Shown here in pieces: positions 18,995 to 27,294 of a stretch of DNA of 42,843 nucleotides. Below the pieces are notes generated by a model. That model was given only the letters and a program-made list of their open reading frames with translations. It did no database searches and was not told the origin of the DNA. Each line of letters opens with the position of its first letter. Position 1 is the stretch's first letter. The translations under genes and the position numbers were made by a program. The stretch spans positions 1-42,843 of the forward strand of contig CANKVU010000027.1 of NCBI GenBank assembly GCA_947487205.1, given 5' to 3'. This DNA is from an uncultured Paracoccaceae bacterium. Lineage in GTDB: Bacteria; Pseudomonadota; Alphaproteobacteria; Rhodobacterales; Rhodobacteraceae.

Positions 18995-20194
18995 TCACCG
19001 CCGCCGCCGGGCCGCCACGCCGAGGCCCGCCAGCGCCGCCGCGAGGAGCGGCAACCCGGCGGGCAGCGGCACCGGGGCGAGGTCGGGGGCCAGCGCCACG
19101 ACGCGGCCGTCGCTCGGCGAGAGGCCGTTGGTGCTGACGTAGAAGACGCCGTCCGGCCCCACGGCGAGCCCCGTCGGACTTTCGAGCCCATCGAAGAGGA
19201 GCGCCCGGGTCCCGTCCGCGAAGACCTCGAAGAGGGCGCCGGTGGTGCCCGGGTTCAGGAGCGAATCGCTGTCCGCCTCGAGCGCATAGAGCGATCCGTC
19301 GCCGCCGAAGGCCACGTCGATGAGGTTGGTGAACCCGCCCGCGACGGTGTCGACCCCGCCGTCGACCCCGAGGGAGAAGACGTTCGCCGCGCCGGGCGGG
19401 AAGGGGAAGCCCGTCAACTGGCCGAAGGCGATGGTGCCGTCCGGCGCGGTCGCGATCCCCGTGGGCACCGCCTGGTAGACAGGCGGGCCGAAGGGCAGGG
19501 GGTTCGGGGCCGGCGGCAGCACCGCCGCCACCGCCACGCCGCCATCTGGCCCGACCGTCAGGATGTCGTTGCCCCCCGCATCCGCGACCACGAGGCCGCC
19601 CGGCCCGGCCGTCAGCCCGAAGGGGTTGCTGTTGGCCTCGTCGTCGGGGCCGCCGTCGCGTTCGAGCGCCGCGATATCGGCCACCGGCGTCACCGTGCCG
19701 CCCTCCAGCCGCCCGACCTGCCCCAGAAGGATCGCGCCGGGGTCGGCGGCGACCAGCCCGTCGCGCTGGTTCGGATCGCCGCCGAAGCCCTGCACGGTGT
19801 AGATCCCGCCGTCGAGGATCGCGAGGTCATGGATGCCGGTGGCGCCGAAGCCGCCATCGCCGGCGAGCGAGGGAAGGCCGGCGGCGACCGTCTCGCGCAC
19901 CCCGTCCCGCACCCGCGTGATCGCCCCGGTGGTGCCGTAGGACAGGATCGCCCCGTCGCCGCCGGTGATCTGCGCCCCGGTCCCGCCGGAGCCGGCCTCG
20001 GCCACGTAGAGCCAGCCCTCGGCGTCGAGGGCGAGCCCGCGGGGATTGGCCAGCCCCTCGAGGACCGTGCCCTCGAGCGACAGGGTCGCCGCCGAGGCGC
20101 CGCCGGCGGCGCCGGCGAGCAGGGTGGTCATGAGGCCAAACGCAGGGTGACGCAGAGATCCGATGCGCCATCCGCACATTCTTCCGGTCTGCAT
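18995..20194 (-). CDS. ScyD/ScyE-like beta-propeller protein with a VPLPA-type sorting tail
   Basis: A 399-residue secreted protein. It has a long N-terminal signal (about 1-35, ending GAAGGASA) and an NHL/SMP30-like propeller made of repeats such as LANPRGLALDAEGWLYVAE and TNLIDVAFGGDGSLYALE. The C-terminal tail is VPLPAGLPLLAAALAGLG followed by basic AARRRR. That tail is a PEP-CTERM-like signal (VPLPA variant common in Rhodobacteraceae) processed by an exosortase, which is not in the window. The function is probably at the cell surface or in the matrix. The ATG at 20194 has AAAGGAA upstream. A 6-bp stem-loop (20220-20236) lies in its leader. Confidence 0.88.
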   Translation of the reverse strand: MQTGRMCGWRIGSLRHPAFGLMTTLLAGAAGGASAATLSLEGTVLEGLANPRGLALDAEGWLYVAEAGSGGTGAQITGGDGAILSYGTTGAITRVRDGVRETVAAGLPSLAGDGGFGATGIHDLAILDGGIYTVQGFGGDPNQRDGLVAADPGAILLGQVGRLEGGTVTPVADIAALERDGGPDDEANSNPFGLTAGPGGLVVADAGGNDILTVGPDGGVAVAAVLPPAPNPLPFGPPVYQAVPTGIATAPDGTIAFGQLTGFPFPPGAANVFSLGVDGGVDTVAGGFTNLIDVAFGGDGSLYALEADSDSLLNPGTTGALFEVFADGTRALLFDGLESPTGLAVGPDGVFYVSTNGLSPSDGRVVALAPDLAPVPLPAGLPLLAAALAGLGVAARRRR

Positions 20195-20346
20195 TGATCC
20201 GTTCCTTTAAGAACCCGGACCCGCGCCCATCGCGGGCCGAGAGGAAGGGAAGCACGCGCCCCCGCGCCGGCAAAGCGATTCCTTGGGCCCCGCCGGGGGG
20301 CGCGGGATCGCGGGCGGGCCGATGCGCCGGAATCCGCCGGTGGCGC

Positions 20347-21402
20347 CTATCCCGCCCGGTCCCGCCGCTCCGGCACCGTCGCGGGGGCGGGGCGGGTCGT
20401 GCCGCGCCACATGCAGGCATATCCCAGGTCGACGGTGCCGGACCCGGTCGGCCGGTCGGTATTCGCCAGCGCGATCAGGCGGTCCACCGATTGCCAGCCC
20501 ATCTGGTAGCGGTCGGTCCGCACGGTGCTGAGCGGGGGGTTCAGCTCTTCCAGCAGGTCGAGGTCGTTGAAGCCGCAGATGCCGAACGCGTCGGGCAGGC
20601 GCATCCCGCGGCGCTGGCATTCGAGATACGCCCCGAGCGCGATGTCGTCGTTGTTGGTGAAGACCGCGTCGGTGTCGGGGTGGCGGGCGAGCAGGTCGCT
20701 GAGGAGCAGCGCCCCGAGCCGGGCCGAGGACGGCGAGGGCGAGGTCGAGACGCGCTCATCGGCCCCGGCGCGGAAGAGCGCGTTGCGGTAGCCCTGCAGG
20801 CGCTTTTGCGAGCGGGCGTCCATCCGCGCGCCGAGGAAGCCGATCCGGCAGTAGCCGCGGGCCAGGAGGCCCTCCACCGCGTCGGCCCCGGCGCGTTCGT
20901 GATCGAGGCCGATCGCCAGGTCGATGGGCCGCACCTGGCTGTCCATGATCTGGACGACGCGGCAATCGGCCCGTTCGAGCAGGTCGCGGGCGGCGCCGGT
21001 CTGCTCGCCGCCCGCCACGATCAGGCCGGCCGGGTTCTGCTGGAGGAAGACGCGGACGAGCTTCTCCTCCTCCAGCGGGCTGTACTTGTGGTTGCCGATC
21101 TGGATCGTGTGCGCGGTCCCGTAGGCGCGGTCATAGGCCCCGTTCACCACGTCCACGTAGACGTTGTTGGACAGCGACGGCAGCAGCAGGCAGATCACGC
21201 CGGTCCGGCGCGAGGCGAGCGCCGAGGCCGCCGAATTGGGCACGTAGCCCAGCCGGTCGACGACCTGCATCACCCGCGCGCGCACCTCGGCGGAAACGAG
21301 TTCGGGGTGGCGGAAGCACCGCGAGACGGTGATCGCGCTGACCCCGGATTCGCGGGCAACGTCCTTCAAGGTCGGCAGAGAGGTGTCTTTTCGTTTATTC
21401 AT
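20347..21402 (-). CDS. LacI family transcriptional regulator
   Basis: A 351-residue regulator with the LacI helix-turn-helix (TLKDVARESGVSAITVSRCF, about residues 10-29), the hinge helix (NSAASALASRRTG) and a periplasmic-binding-protein-like effector domain. It is divergent from the TRAP transporter operon that starts at 21628 and most likely represses it, responding to the carried sugar acid. The ATG at 21402 is placed so that nine residues precede the HTH; its ribosome site AAAGGA is 12 nt away, which is long. An in-frame ATG 33 nt further upstream is the alternative. C-terminal residues are Pro/Arg-rich. Confidence 0.93.
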   Translation of the reverse strand: MNKRKDTSLPTLKDVARESGVSAITVSRCFRHPELVSAEVRARVMQVVDRLGYVPNSAASALASRRTGVICLLLPSLSNNVYVDVVNGAYDRAYGTAHTIQIGNHKYSPLEEEKLVRVFLQQNPAGLIVAGGEQTGAARDLLERADCRVVQIMDSQVRPIDLAIGLDHERAGADAVEGLLARGYCRIGFLGARMDARSQKRLQGYRNALFRAGADERVSTSPSPSSARLGALLLSDLLARHPDTDAVFTNNDDIALGAYLECQRRGMRLPDAFGICGFNDLDLLEELNPPLSTVRTDRYQMGWQSVDRLIALANTDRPTGSGTVDLGYACMWRGTTRPAPATVPERRDRAG

Positions 21403-21434
21403 ATCAGGTGCTTGTCCTTTGACCGGGGCCATTC

Positions 21435-21458
21435 TGTCAACTATGGTTGCAAATGACA
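21435..21458. promoter_or_regulatory. Candidate regulator site between lacI and the TRAP operon
   Basis: A 5-bp inverted repeat TGTCA-N14-TGACA spans a TTGCAA centre-like palindrome in the most A/T-rich part of the divergent region. The position upstream of the LacI-family gene suits an autoregulatory operator. The arms are short and the usual LacI centre CG is absent, so confidence is low. Confidence 0.35.
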
Positions 21459-21627
21459 ACGCAATCATGCACGGTTTGTCGCACCTCGAACCGGGGGCCG
21501 CCCCAGGGCGGCCGAGCGACGAGCGACCGGGCAACCGGCCGGATGCGCCGCGACCGGGACGGGGACCCGCCGCGCCCGACCGGGCGCGCATCGCCGCATC
21601 GTCCGCCCGGGGAGGGGCGGAGATCCC

Positions 21628-22638
21628 ATGTCATCATTCAGGGGGGACACCTTGAAACCGAACCATATCGCCTTCGCCAGCACGCTCGCCGCCATCGCCG
21701 TGGCCGGCGCCGCACCGGCCCAGGACTATACCGCGCGGCTGTCGCTGGACGTGCCCGAGGACAATCCGAAATACGCCGCCGCCGAGATCTTCGCCGAGCA
21801 GGTCGCGGAGAACACCGACGGCGCGGTGGAGATCCAGCTCTTTCCGAACTCGCTCCTGGGCGGCGAGGTCGAATCGGCCGAGGGCATCCGCCTGGGCTCG
21901 GTCCAGGCCGGGATCATCACCTCCTCCGTGCTGGCGCAATGGGTGCCGGAGGTGCAGGTGCTGGACCTGCCGTTCATCTTCAACAGCGACGCCCATGCGG
22001 TGGCGATGAACGGACCCGTCACCGAGGCGCTGCAGGACGATTTCGCCGAGGCCGGGTTCCACCTGCTGGGCTTCACCCCGAACGGCGCCCGCGCCGTGAT
22101 CAGCAAGGAGCCGGTGCGCGTCCCCGCCGATGTCGAGGGCAAGAAGATGCGCGTCATCCAGAGCGACCTGCATGTCGACCTGTGGGACCAGGCCGGCGCC
22201 AGCCCGACGCCGATCCCGCATCCCGAGATCTACAACGCGATGCAGACCGGGGTGGTCGACCTGTTCGACAACACCGCCTCCAACTACTACTCGGAGAGCT
22301 GGTACGAGGTCGCCCCGTACTACACCAAGCTCGACCACATCTATGCCATCGGCAGCTGGGTCTTCTCCGAGACGTGGTGGCAGGCGCTGCCCGAGGAGCA
22401 TCGCGCCGCCATCGAGGAGGCCGCGGCCACGGCGCAGGAGCAGCAGCCCGAGTTGCAGGCCGAGCAGGACGCGGCGGCGCTGTCGCGCACCGAGGAGGAA
22501 GGATCGACCATCATCACCGATGTCGATCGCCAGGCCTGGACCGACAAGATGATGCCGGTGCGCGAGAGCTATGCCGCCGAGATCCCCCGCGCCGAGGAAT
22601 TGCTGGAGATCATCTCGGAGGCCGATCCCGGCTCCTGA
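21628..22638 (+). CDS. TRAP transporter substrate-binding protein, DctP family
   Basis: A 336-residue periplasmic receptor that binds an organic acid and hands it to the sodium-driven DctQM permease encoded next. A signal peptide ends at AGAAPAQ. The DctP fold is shown by EIQLFPNSLLGGEVESAEGIRLGSVQ-type blocks, the ligand-carboxylate region around NGARAVISKEPVRVPADVEGKKMRV, and NAMQTGVVDLFDN. The ATG at 21628 has GGAG 7 nt upstream. A TTG at 21652 would give a more compact signal peptide (KPNHIAFAS...) and cannot be excluded. Context (LacI, SDR) suggests a sugar acid ligand. Confidence 0.94.
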   Translation: MSSFRGDTLKPNHIAFASTLAAIAVAGAAPAQDYTARLSLDVPEDNPKYAAAEIFAEQVAENTDGAVEIQLFPNSLLGGEVESAEGIRLGSVQAGIITSSVLAQWVPEVQVLDLPFIFNSDAHAVAMNGPVTEALQDDFAEAGFHLLGFTPNGARAVISKEPVRVPADVEGKKMRVIQSDLHVDLWDQAGASPTPIPHPEIYNAMQTGVVDLFDNTASNYYSESWYEVAPYYTKLDHIYAIGSWVFSETWWQALPEEHRAAIEEAAATAQEQQPELQAEQDAAALSRTEEEGSTIITDVDRQAWTDKMMPVRESYAAEIPRAEELLEIISEADPGS

Positions 22639-22659
22639 TCGCGCGCCGAGCGTTCCGCG

Positions 22660-22685
22660 GGGGGCCGGCCGCGTCGCCGGCCCCC
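22660..22685 (+). promoter_or_regulatory. Intercistronic hairpin after the DctP gene
   Basis: A perfect 10-bp stem (22660-22669 with 22676-22685) and a 6-nt loop lie between the binding-protein gene and the permease gene. There is no U-run. Hairpins at this place in transport operons usually protect the upstream message and lower permease expression. Confidence 0.65.
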
Positions 22686-22719
22686 GGCATGTCCCGAGAC
22701 AGCGAGAGGGGGGGAAGTC

Positions 22720-24633
22720 GTGGAAGATCAATCGTCGGGGGAGTTTCCCGAATCGGGCGGAACGGCGCGGACCGGACCGGGCGCGGGCCCGGCATGGCTC
22801 GCGACGCTGGGCCGGCTGCACCGGCTGGTGGACGCGGTCGCGGCCACGGCCGTCTTCGCGATCCTGTCGGCCATGTCGGTCGTGGTGCTGGCCGGGGTCG
22901 TCAGCCGCTACGTCTTCAACGACGCGCTGTCGTGGAGCGAGGAATTCGCGATCTGGTCCTTCACCTGGCTGATCTTCACGGGCGCCGCCGTCGGGCTGGG
23001 CCGGGGCGGCCATGTCGCGATGGAGGTCGTCGCGAACCTCCTGCCCGAGGGCGCGCGGCGCGGGCTCCACCTCGTGCGCGACGCCGCGATCTTCCTCACG
23101 CTCACGGTCTTCGCCACCAAGGGCCTGGTGCTGGTCGAGATGGTGGGCGGGGCGAGCCCGACGCTCGGCATCCCCAACCCGGTCCGCTATGCGATCATTC
23201 CCGTGGCGGGCGTCCTGGGCGGGTTCCTGTACCTCACCCAGAACACCGAGGAGCCGCGCCTGTTCATGCGGCGGCTGGTCGCGCTGGCGGCCGGGATCGT
23301 GCTTTATGCGGCCTTCGAGGCGGGCGCGCCGCTGCCGCTGGTGTCGGGCGGGTCGCAGAGCACGATCATGCTCGCCGCCTTCTTCGCGCTGATGCTGATC
23401 GGGACCCCGATCTCGTTCTGCCTGATCGGCAGCGTCGTCGTCACCACCTGGACGGGCGGCATGCTGCCCGCGCAGGCGGTTCTGCAGAACGCCGTCGCGG
23501 GGGCGGGCAAGTTCATCCTGCTCGCGATCCCGTTCTTCCTGTCGGCCGGGTACATGCTGAACCTCGGCGGATTGTCGAGCCGGCTGATCGACTTCGCCGG
23601 CAGCCTGGTGGGGCATTTCCGCGGCGGGCTGGCGCATGTCAACGTCCTCAACAGCCTGATGCTGGGGGGCGTGTCGGGCTCGACCAGCGCCGATGCCGCG
23701 ACCACGACCAAGATCATCGTGCCCGAGATGGTCAAGCGCGGGTATTCCCCGGCCTTCTCCTGCGCGATCACCGCGGCCTCCGCGCTGCTGCCGAACGTGG
23801 TGCCGCCGGCGATCGCGATGCTCGTCTTCGCCTCGGTGGTGGACGTGTCGATCGCGCGGCTGTTCATCGCCGGGGTGGTGCCGGGCTTCATCCTGGCCGC
23901 GGCGCTGATGGCCACGTCCTATGTCATCGCCCGCCGCCGCGACTACGAGGCCGCGTCGACGCGGGCGCCGGCCTCGGTGATGTGGTCGAGCTTCCTCAAG
24001 GCGTTCCCCGTCCTGATCGTGGTCGTGGTCGTGCTGGGGGGCATCCGGTTCGGCGTCACCACGGCGACCGAGGCGGGGGTGATGACGCTGTTCTACGTCT
24101 TCCTGCTCGGCAAGTTCGTGTTCAACGCCTATTCCTGGGGCAGCTTCTTCCGCAATTTCCGCGAATGCGGGATCGAGGCGGCGACGGTCACGTTCCTGAT
24201 CGCGGCGTCGGCGCCCTTCGCCTGGGTGCTGATCGCCGACCGCGTGCCGCAGGACCTCGTCGAGTGGATGAGCGCGGGGTTCGACGGGCGCCTCACGGTG
24301 ATGCTGGTGATGACCGCGTTCCTGCTGGCGATCGGCATGTTCCTCGACCTGACGCCGGCGATGCTGATCACCGCGCCGCTCTTCATGCCGGTGCTGTCGA
24401 GCTATGGCGTCGATCCCGTGCAGGCGGGGATCGTCATGATCATCGCGCTGCAGCTCGGCGGCGTGACCCCGCCGGTCGGCATCCTGGTCTTCGTCTCGGC
24501 GCAGGTCGCGAAGGTCGAGCCGGGCCCGGTCTTCCGCGCCGTCGTCCCGTTCATCTTCGCGACGCTGGTCGTGGTGCTGTTGCTCGAGCTGTTCCCGGTC
24601 CTGACGACCGGCCTGTGGCACCTGATCGGCTGA
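22720..24633 (+). CDS. TRAP transporter fused DctQ-DctM permease
   Basis: A 637-residue fusion of the small (DctQ) and large (DctM) TRAP membrane subunits. Residues about 35-180 form the four-helix DctQ part (FAILSAMSVVVLAGVVSRYVF, SWSEEFAIWSFTWLIF). From about 220 the DctM part follows (GTPISFCLIGSVV, GGVSGSTSADAATT, GVTPPVGILVF near the end). It uses a sodium gradient to import the acid delivered by the DctP protein. The GTG at 22720 has a purine-rich GAGGGGGGGAA site. Fused QM subunits are known in the family but less common than separate ones. Confidence 0.95.
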   Translation: MEDQSSGEFPESGGTARTGPGAGPAWLATLGRLHRLVDAVAATAVFAILSAMSVVVLAGVVSRYVFNDALSWSEEFAIWSFTWLIFTGAAVGLGRGGHVAMEVVANLLPEGARRGLHLVRDAAIFLTLTVFATKGLVLVEMVGGASPTLGIPNPVRYAIIPVAGVLGGFLYLTQNTEEPRLFMRRLVALAAGIVLYAAFEAGAPLPLVSGGSQSTIMLAAFFALMLIGTPISFCLIGSVVVTTWTGGMLPAQAVLQNAVAGAGKFILLAIPFFLSAGYMLNLGGLSSRLIDFAGSLVGHFRGGLAHVNVLNSLMLGGVSGSTSADAATTTKIIVPEMVKRGYSPAFSCAITAASALLPNVVPPAIAMLVFASVVDVSIARLFIAGVVPGFILAAALMATSYVIARRRDYEAASTRAPASVMWSSFLKAFPVLIVVVVVLGGIRFGVTTATEAGVMTLFYVFLLGKFVFNAYSWGSFFRNFRECGIEAATVTFLIAASAPFAWVLIADRVPQDLVEWMSAGFDGRLTVMLVMTAFLLAIGMFLDLTPAMLITAPLFMPVLSSYGVDPVQAGIVMIIALQLGGVTPPVGILVFVSAQVAKVEPGPVFRAVVPFIFATLVVVLLLELFPVLTTGLWHLIG

Positions 24634-24669
24634 TCCCCGACGCAACCCGTTCCCCGAGGAGGAAATCCC

Positions 24670-25431
24670 ATGTCTTCGATCTTCGACCTGTCCGGCAAGC
24701 GCGCGCTCGTCACCGGGTCCAGCCAGGGCATCGGCCTGGCGCTGGCGCGCGGCCTGGCCGCGCATGGTGCCCGGGTGGTGCTGAACGGGCGCACCGAGGC
24801 CAAGCTGCACGCCGCGGCCGCGACGCTCGCCGAGGCGGGGGCCGAGGTCGAGGTGGCGGCCTTCGACGTGACCGATCCCGCCGCCGTGCGAACGGCCGTC
24901 GCCGGTCTGGAGGAGGCCGGCCCCATCGACATCCTGTTCAACAATGCCGGGATGCAGTTCCGCGCGCCCCTGGAGGAGTTCCCCGAGGAGGAATGGGCGC
25001 GGCTGATGCGGACGAATGTCGACAGCCTGTTCTATGTCGGGAAGGCGGTGGCGCGCGGCATGATCGCCCGCGGCGCCGGGCGCATCGTCAACATCGCCTC
25101 GGTCCAGGCGGAGCTGGCCCGTCCGGGCATCGCGCCCTACACCACCACCAAGGGCGCGGTGCGGAACCTGACGCGGGGCATGTCCACCGATTGGGCGCGG
25201 CACGGCCTGCGGGTCAACGCGCTGGCGCCGGGTTACTTCAGGACCCCGCTCAACGAGGCGCTGACCGCCGATCCCGAATTCACCGGCTGGCTGGAAGGGC
25301 GGACGCCCGCCGGGCGCTGGGGCGAGGTCGAGGAACTGGTCGGCGCGGCGGTGTTCCTGGCCTCGGACGCGGCGTCCTTCGTGACCGGGCAGACCCTGTT
25401 CGTCGACGGGGGCATCACGACGAGCGTCTGA
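24670..25431 (+). CDS. SDR family oxidoreductase, gluconate 5-dehydrogenase-like
   Basis: A 253-residue classical short-chain dehydrogenase. The cofactor motif TGSSQGIG is at 15-22, NNAG at 91-94, the catalytic set is S144, Y157 and K161, and the C-terminal TGQTLFVDGG is typical. The N-terminal pattern IFDLSGKRALVTGSSQGIGLALARGLA resembles IdnO/gluconate 5-dehydrogenases, which interconvert gluconate and 5-ketogluconate. It follows the TRAP permease by 36 nt with GAGGAGG upstream, so it is the third gene of the LacI-linked operon and probably acts first on the imported acid. The exact substrate is inferred. Confidence 0.92.
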   Translation: MSSIFDLSGKRALVTGSSQGIGLALARGLAAHGARVVLNGRTEAKLHAAAATLAEAGAEVEVAAFDVTDPAAVRTAVAGLEEAGPIDILFNNAGMQFRAPLEEFPEEEWARLMRTNVDSLFYVGKAVARGMIARGAGRIVNIASVQAELARPGIAPYTTTKGAVRNLTRGMSTDWARHGLRVNALAPGYFRTPLNEALTADPEFTGWLEGRTPAGRWGEVEELVGAAVFLASDAASFVTGQTLFVDGGITTSV

Positions 25432-25480
25432 TCGCCGCGCCCGCGAGGGCGCCACTCTGCCCAAATTTCGGGCATTCCGG

Positions 25481-25509
25481 CCCCGCCGCGGCACCCGCGG
25501 CGGGGTTTT
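25481..25509 (+). terminator. Strong Rho-independent terminator of the TRAP operon
   Basis: A perfect 11-bp GC stem (25481-25491 with 25495-25505), a 3-nt loop and a TTTT run (25506-25509), 50 nt after the SDR stop. This is the clearest intrinsic terminator in the window. Confidence 0.88.
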
Positions 25510-25521
25510 CGCGTCGCGGCG

Positions 25522-25550
25522 TTGCCTGGGGGCGGGAATGCGTCTATCCC
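25522..25550 (+). promoter_or_regulatory. Candidate promoter of the GGT-TTT operon
   Basis: TTGCCT (25522-25527) and TATCCC (25545-25550) are 17 nt apart, just after the terminator and overlapping the palindrome at 25549. The match to the sigma-70 pattern is modest (4/6 and 3/6), but the spacing and position are good. Confidence 0.45.
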
Positions 25551-25573
25551 GAACCAATCACGAATTGGTTCGG
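25549..25573. promoter_or_regulatory. Perfect 25-bp palindromic operator upstream of the GGT-TTT operon
   Basis: 10-bp arms CCGAACCAAT (25549-25558) and ATTGGTTCGG (25564-25573) are perfectly complementary, with a 5-nt spacer. The site overlaps the candidate -10 element and lies 80 nt before the first gene. The last gene of the operon encodes a GntR/FCD regulator, the obvious candidate binder; an effector-controlled repression loop is inferred. Confidence 0.75.
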
Positions 25574-25653
25574 TATCGGCGGCCCCCGGGGCGCGCGCGG
25601 ACCGATCCCAGGGCAGGTGCCGCCGCGGCCCGCGGCGGCCAGGAGGACAGAGA

Positions 25654-27234
25654 ATGCGCGATTTCCACCTTCCCGGGCGCTCGGTCGTCCACGGCACGCG
25701 GGCCGCGGTCGCCACCTCCCACGGCGCGGCGGCGGTGGTGGCGATCGACGTGCTGAACCGCGGTGGGCACGCGGTCGACGCCGCCATCGCGGCCTGCGCC
25801 ACCCTGTGCGTGGTGGAGCCGGGAATGACCGGGATCGGCGGCGACAACTTCACCATCGTCGCCACGCCGGAGGGCGAGGTCGCGGCCTATAACGGATCGG
25901 GCCGCGCGGCTGGGGGAACCGACGCCGCCGCGCTGCGCGCCCGACACCGCAGCACGCCGCGCTACGACGCCGACGCGATCACCGTGCCCGGCGCGGTCGA
26001 CGCGTGGTTCGCGCTGCACGAGCGGTTCGGCAGGATGGAGTTCGAGAGCCTGCTGCGCCCGGCGATCGCCCATGCGCGCGACGGCTACGTGGTGCACGAG
26101 CGGGTGGCCGTCGACTGGGCGGGCTCGGCGGCGAAACTGGCGCGCGACGCGGATGCGGCGGCGGTGATGCTGCCCGGCGGCCGGGCGCCGCGGACCGGGC
26201 AGGTCCATGCCCAGCCCGCCCTTGCCCGCACCCTGGAGCGGATCGCGCGCGAGGGGCGCGACGGCTTCTATGCCGGCCCGGTGGCCGAGGACATGGTGGC
26301 GAAGCTGCGCGCGCTGGGGGGCAGCCACACGCTGGACGATTTCGCCGCGACCGAAGGCGAATGGGTGACGCCGATCAGCACTGCCTATCGCGGCGTCGAG
26401 CTCTTGGAATGCCCGCCGAACGGCCAGGGGATCGTGCCGCTGGTGATGCTGAACATCCTCCAGGAGATGGATGTCTTCGGCGGCGACCCGCTGGGTCCGG
26501 AGCGCATCCACGCCTTCCTCGAGGCGGGCAAGCTCGCCTATGGCGACCGCGACGCCCTGCTGGCCGATCCGCGCCATTCCGAGGTGGCGGTGGAGCGGCT
26601 GCTGTCGCCCGACCACGCCGCGGCGCATCGCGACCGGATCGATCCCGGCGCCGCCGGTCCGACCCCGCCGCTGTCGATGCCCGCGACCGAGGACACCGTC
26701 TATGTCAGCGTCGTCGACGCCGATGGCAACGCGGTCAGCTTCATCAACTCGATCTTCGAGAATTTCGGGTCGGGCATCCTGGCGCCGGGGTCCGGAATCA
26801 TGTTTCACAATCGCGGCTTCAGCTTCCGGCTGGAGGAGGATCACCCCAACGTCATCGGCCCGGGCAAGCGCCCGCTGCACACGATCATCCCGGCGATGGC
26901 GATGCAGGGGGGCCGGCCGCTGATGCCGTTCGGGGTCATGGGCGGGCATTACCAGCCCTTCGGGCAGGCCTGGATGCTGTCGAACATGCTCGATTACGGA
27001 ATGGACGTGCAGGAGGCGCAGGATTGCGCCCGGATCTTCGGCTATCAGGGCAAGGTGACCGCCGAGAGGGGCATTCCCGCCGCGACGCTCTCGCGGCTCA
27101 AGACCCTGGGCCACGACGTGTCGATCCCCGAGACCCCCCTCGGCGGAAGCCAGGGCGTCCGGATCGACCCGGAGACGGGGGTCCTCTCCGCCGGGTCGGA
27201 TCCGCGCAAGGACGGCTGTGCGCTCGCCCTCTGA
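25654..27234 (+). CDS. Gamma-glutamyltransferase family Ntn-hydrolase
   Basis: A 526-residue proenzyme-type protein of the GGT/acylase family. The conserved nucleophile is T348 in EDTVYVSVVDADGNAVSFI, where autocleavage would give chains of about 347 and 179 residues. The N-terminal GGHAVDAAIAACATLCVVEPGMTGIGGD and the C-terminal GGSQGVRIDPETGVLSAGSDPRKDG are typical. No signal peptide is visible, so it probably works in the cytoplasm on an imported compound, unlike periplasmic GGT. It is first in an operon with a TTT transporter, TauE/SafE exporter and FCD regulator. It may hydrolyse a gamma-glutamyl or other N-acyl bond. The ATG at 25654 follows AGGAGG. Confidence 0.92.
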   Translation: MRDFHLPGRSVVHGTRAAVATSHGAAAVVAIDVLNRGGHAVDAAIAACATLCVVEPGMTGIGGDNFTIVATPEGEVAAYNGSGRAAGGTDAAALRARHRSTPRYDADAITVPGAVDAWFALHERFGRMEFESLLRPAIAHARDGYVVHERVAVDWAGSAAKLARDADAAAVMLPGGRAPRTGQVHAQPALARTLERIAREGRDGFYAGPVAEDMVAKLRALGGSHTLDDFAATEGEWVTPISTAYRGVELLECPPNGQGIVPLVMLNILQEMDVFGGDPLGPERIHAFLEAGKLAYGDRDALLADPRHSEVAVERLLSPDHAAAHRDRIDPGAAGPTPPLSMPATEDTVYVSVVDADGNAVSFINSIFENFGSGILAPGSGIMFHNRGFSFRLEEDHPNVIGPGKRPLHTIIPAMAMQGGRPLMPFGVMGGHYQPFGQAWMLSNMLDYGMDVQEAQDCARIFGYQGKVTAERGIPAATLSRLKTLGHDVSIPETPLGGSQGVRIDPETGVLSAGSDPRKDGCALAL

Positions 27235-27294
27235 GCGTCCGGCCCAAGAAAACGATCCGGCGAAACCGCCGCTGACCGACAGGAGACCCACACC

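Noticed and set aside
20220-20236. Small stem-loop in the leader of the VPLPA protein as a riboswitch
   Set aside because: Only a 6-bp stem in GC-rich DNA; no second helix or known aptamer pattern.
21634-25557. 1307-codon minus-strand open frame opposite the TRAP operon
   Set aside because: A GC-driven antisense shadow; the plus strand holds three convincing genes with motifs and ribosome sites.
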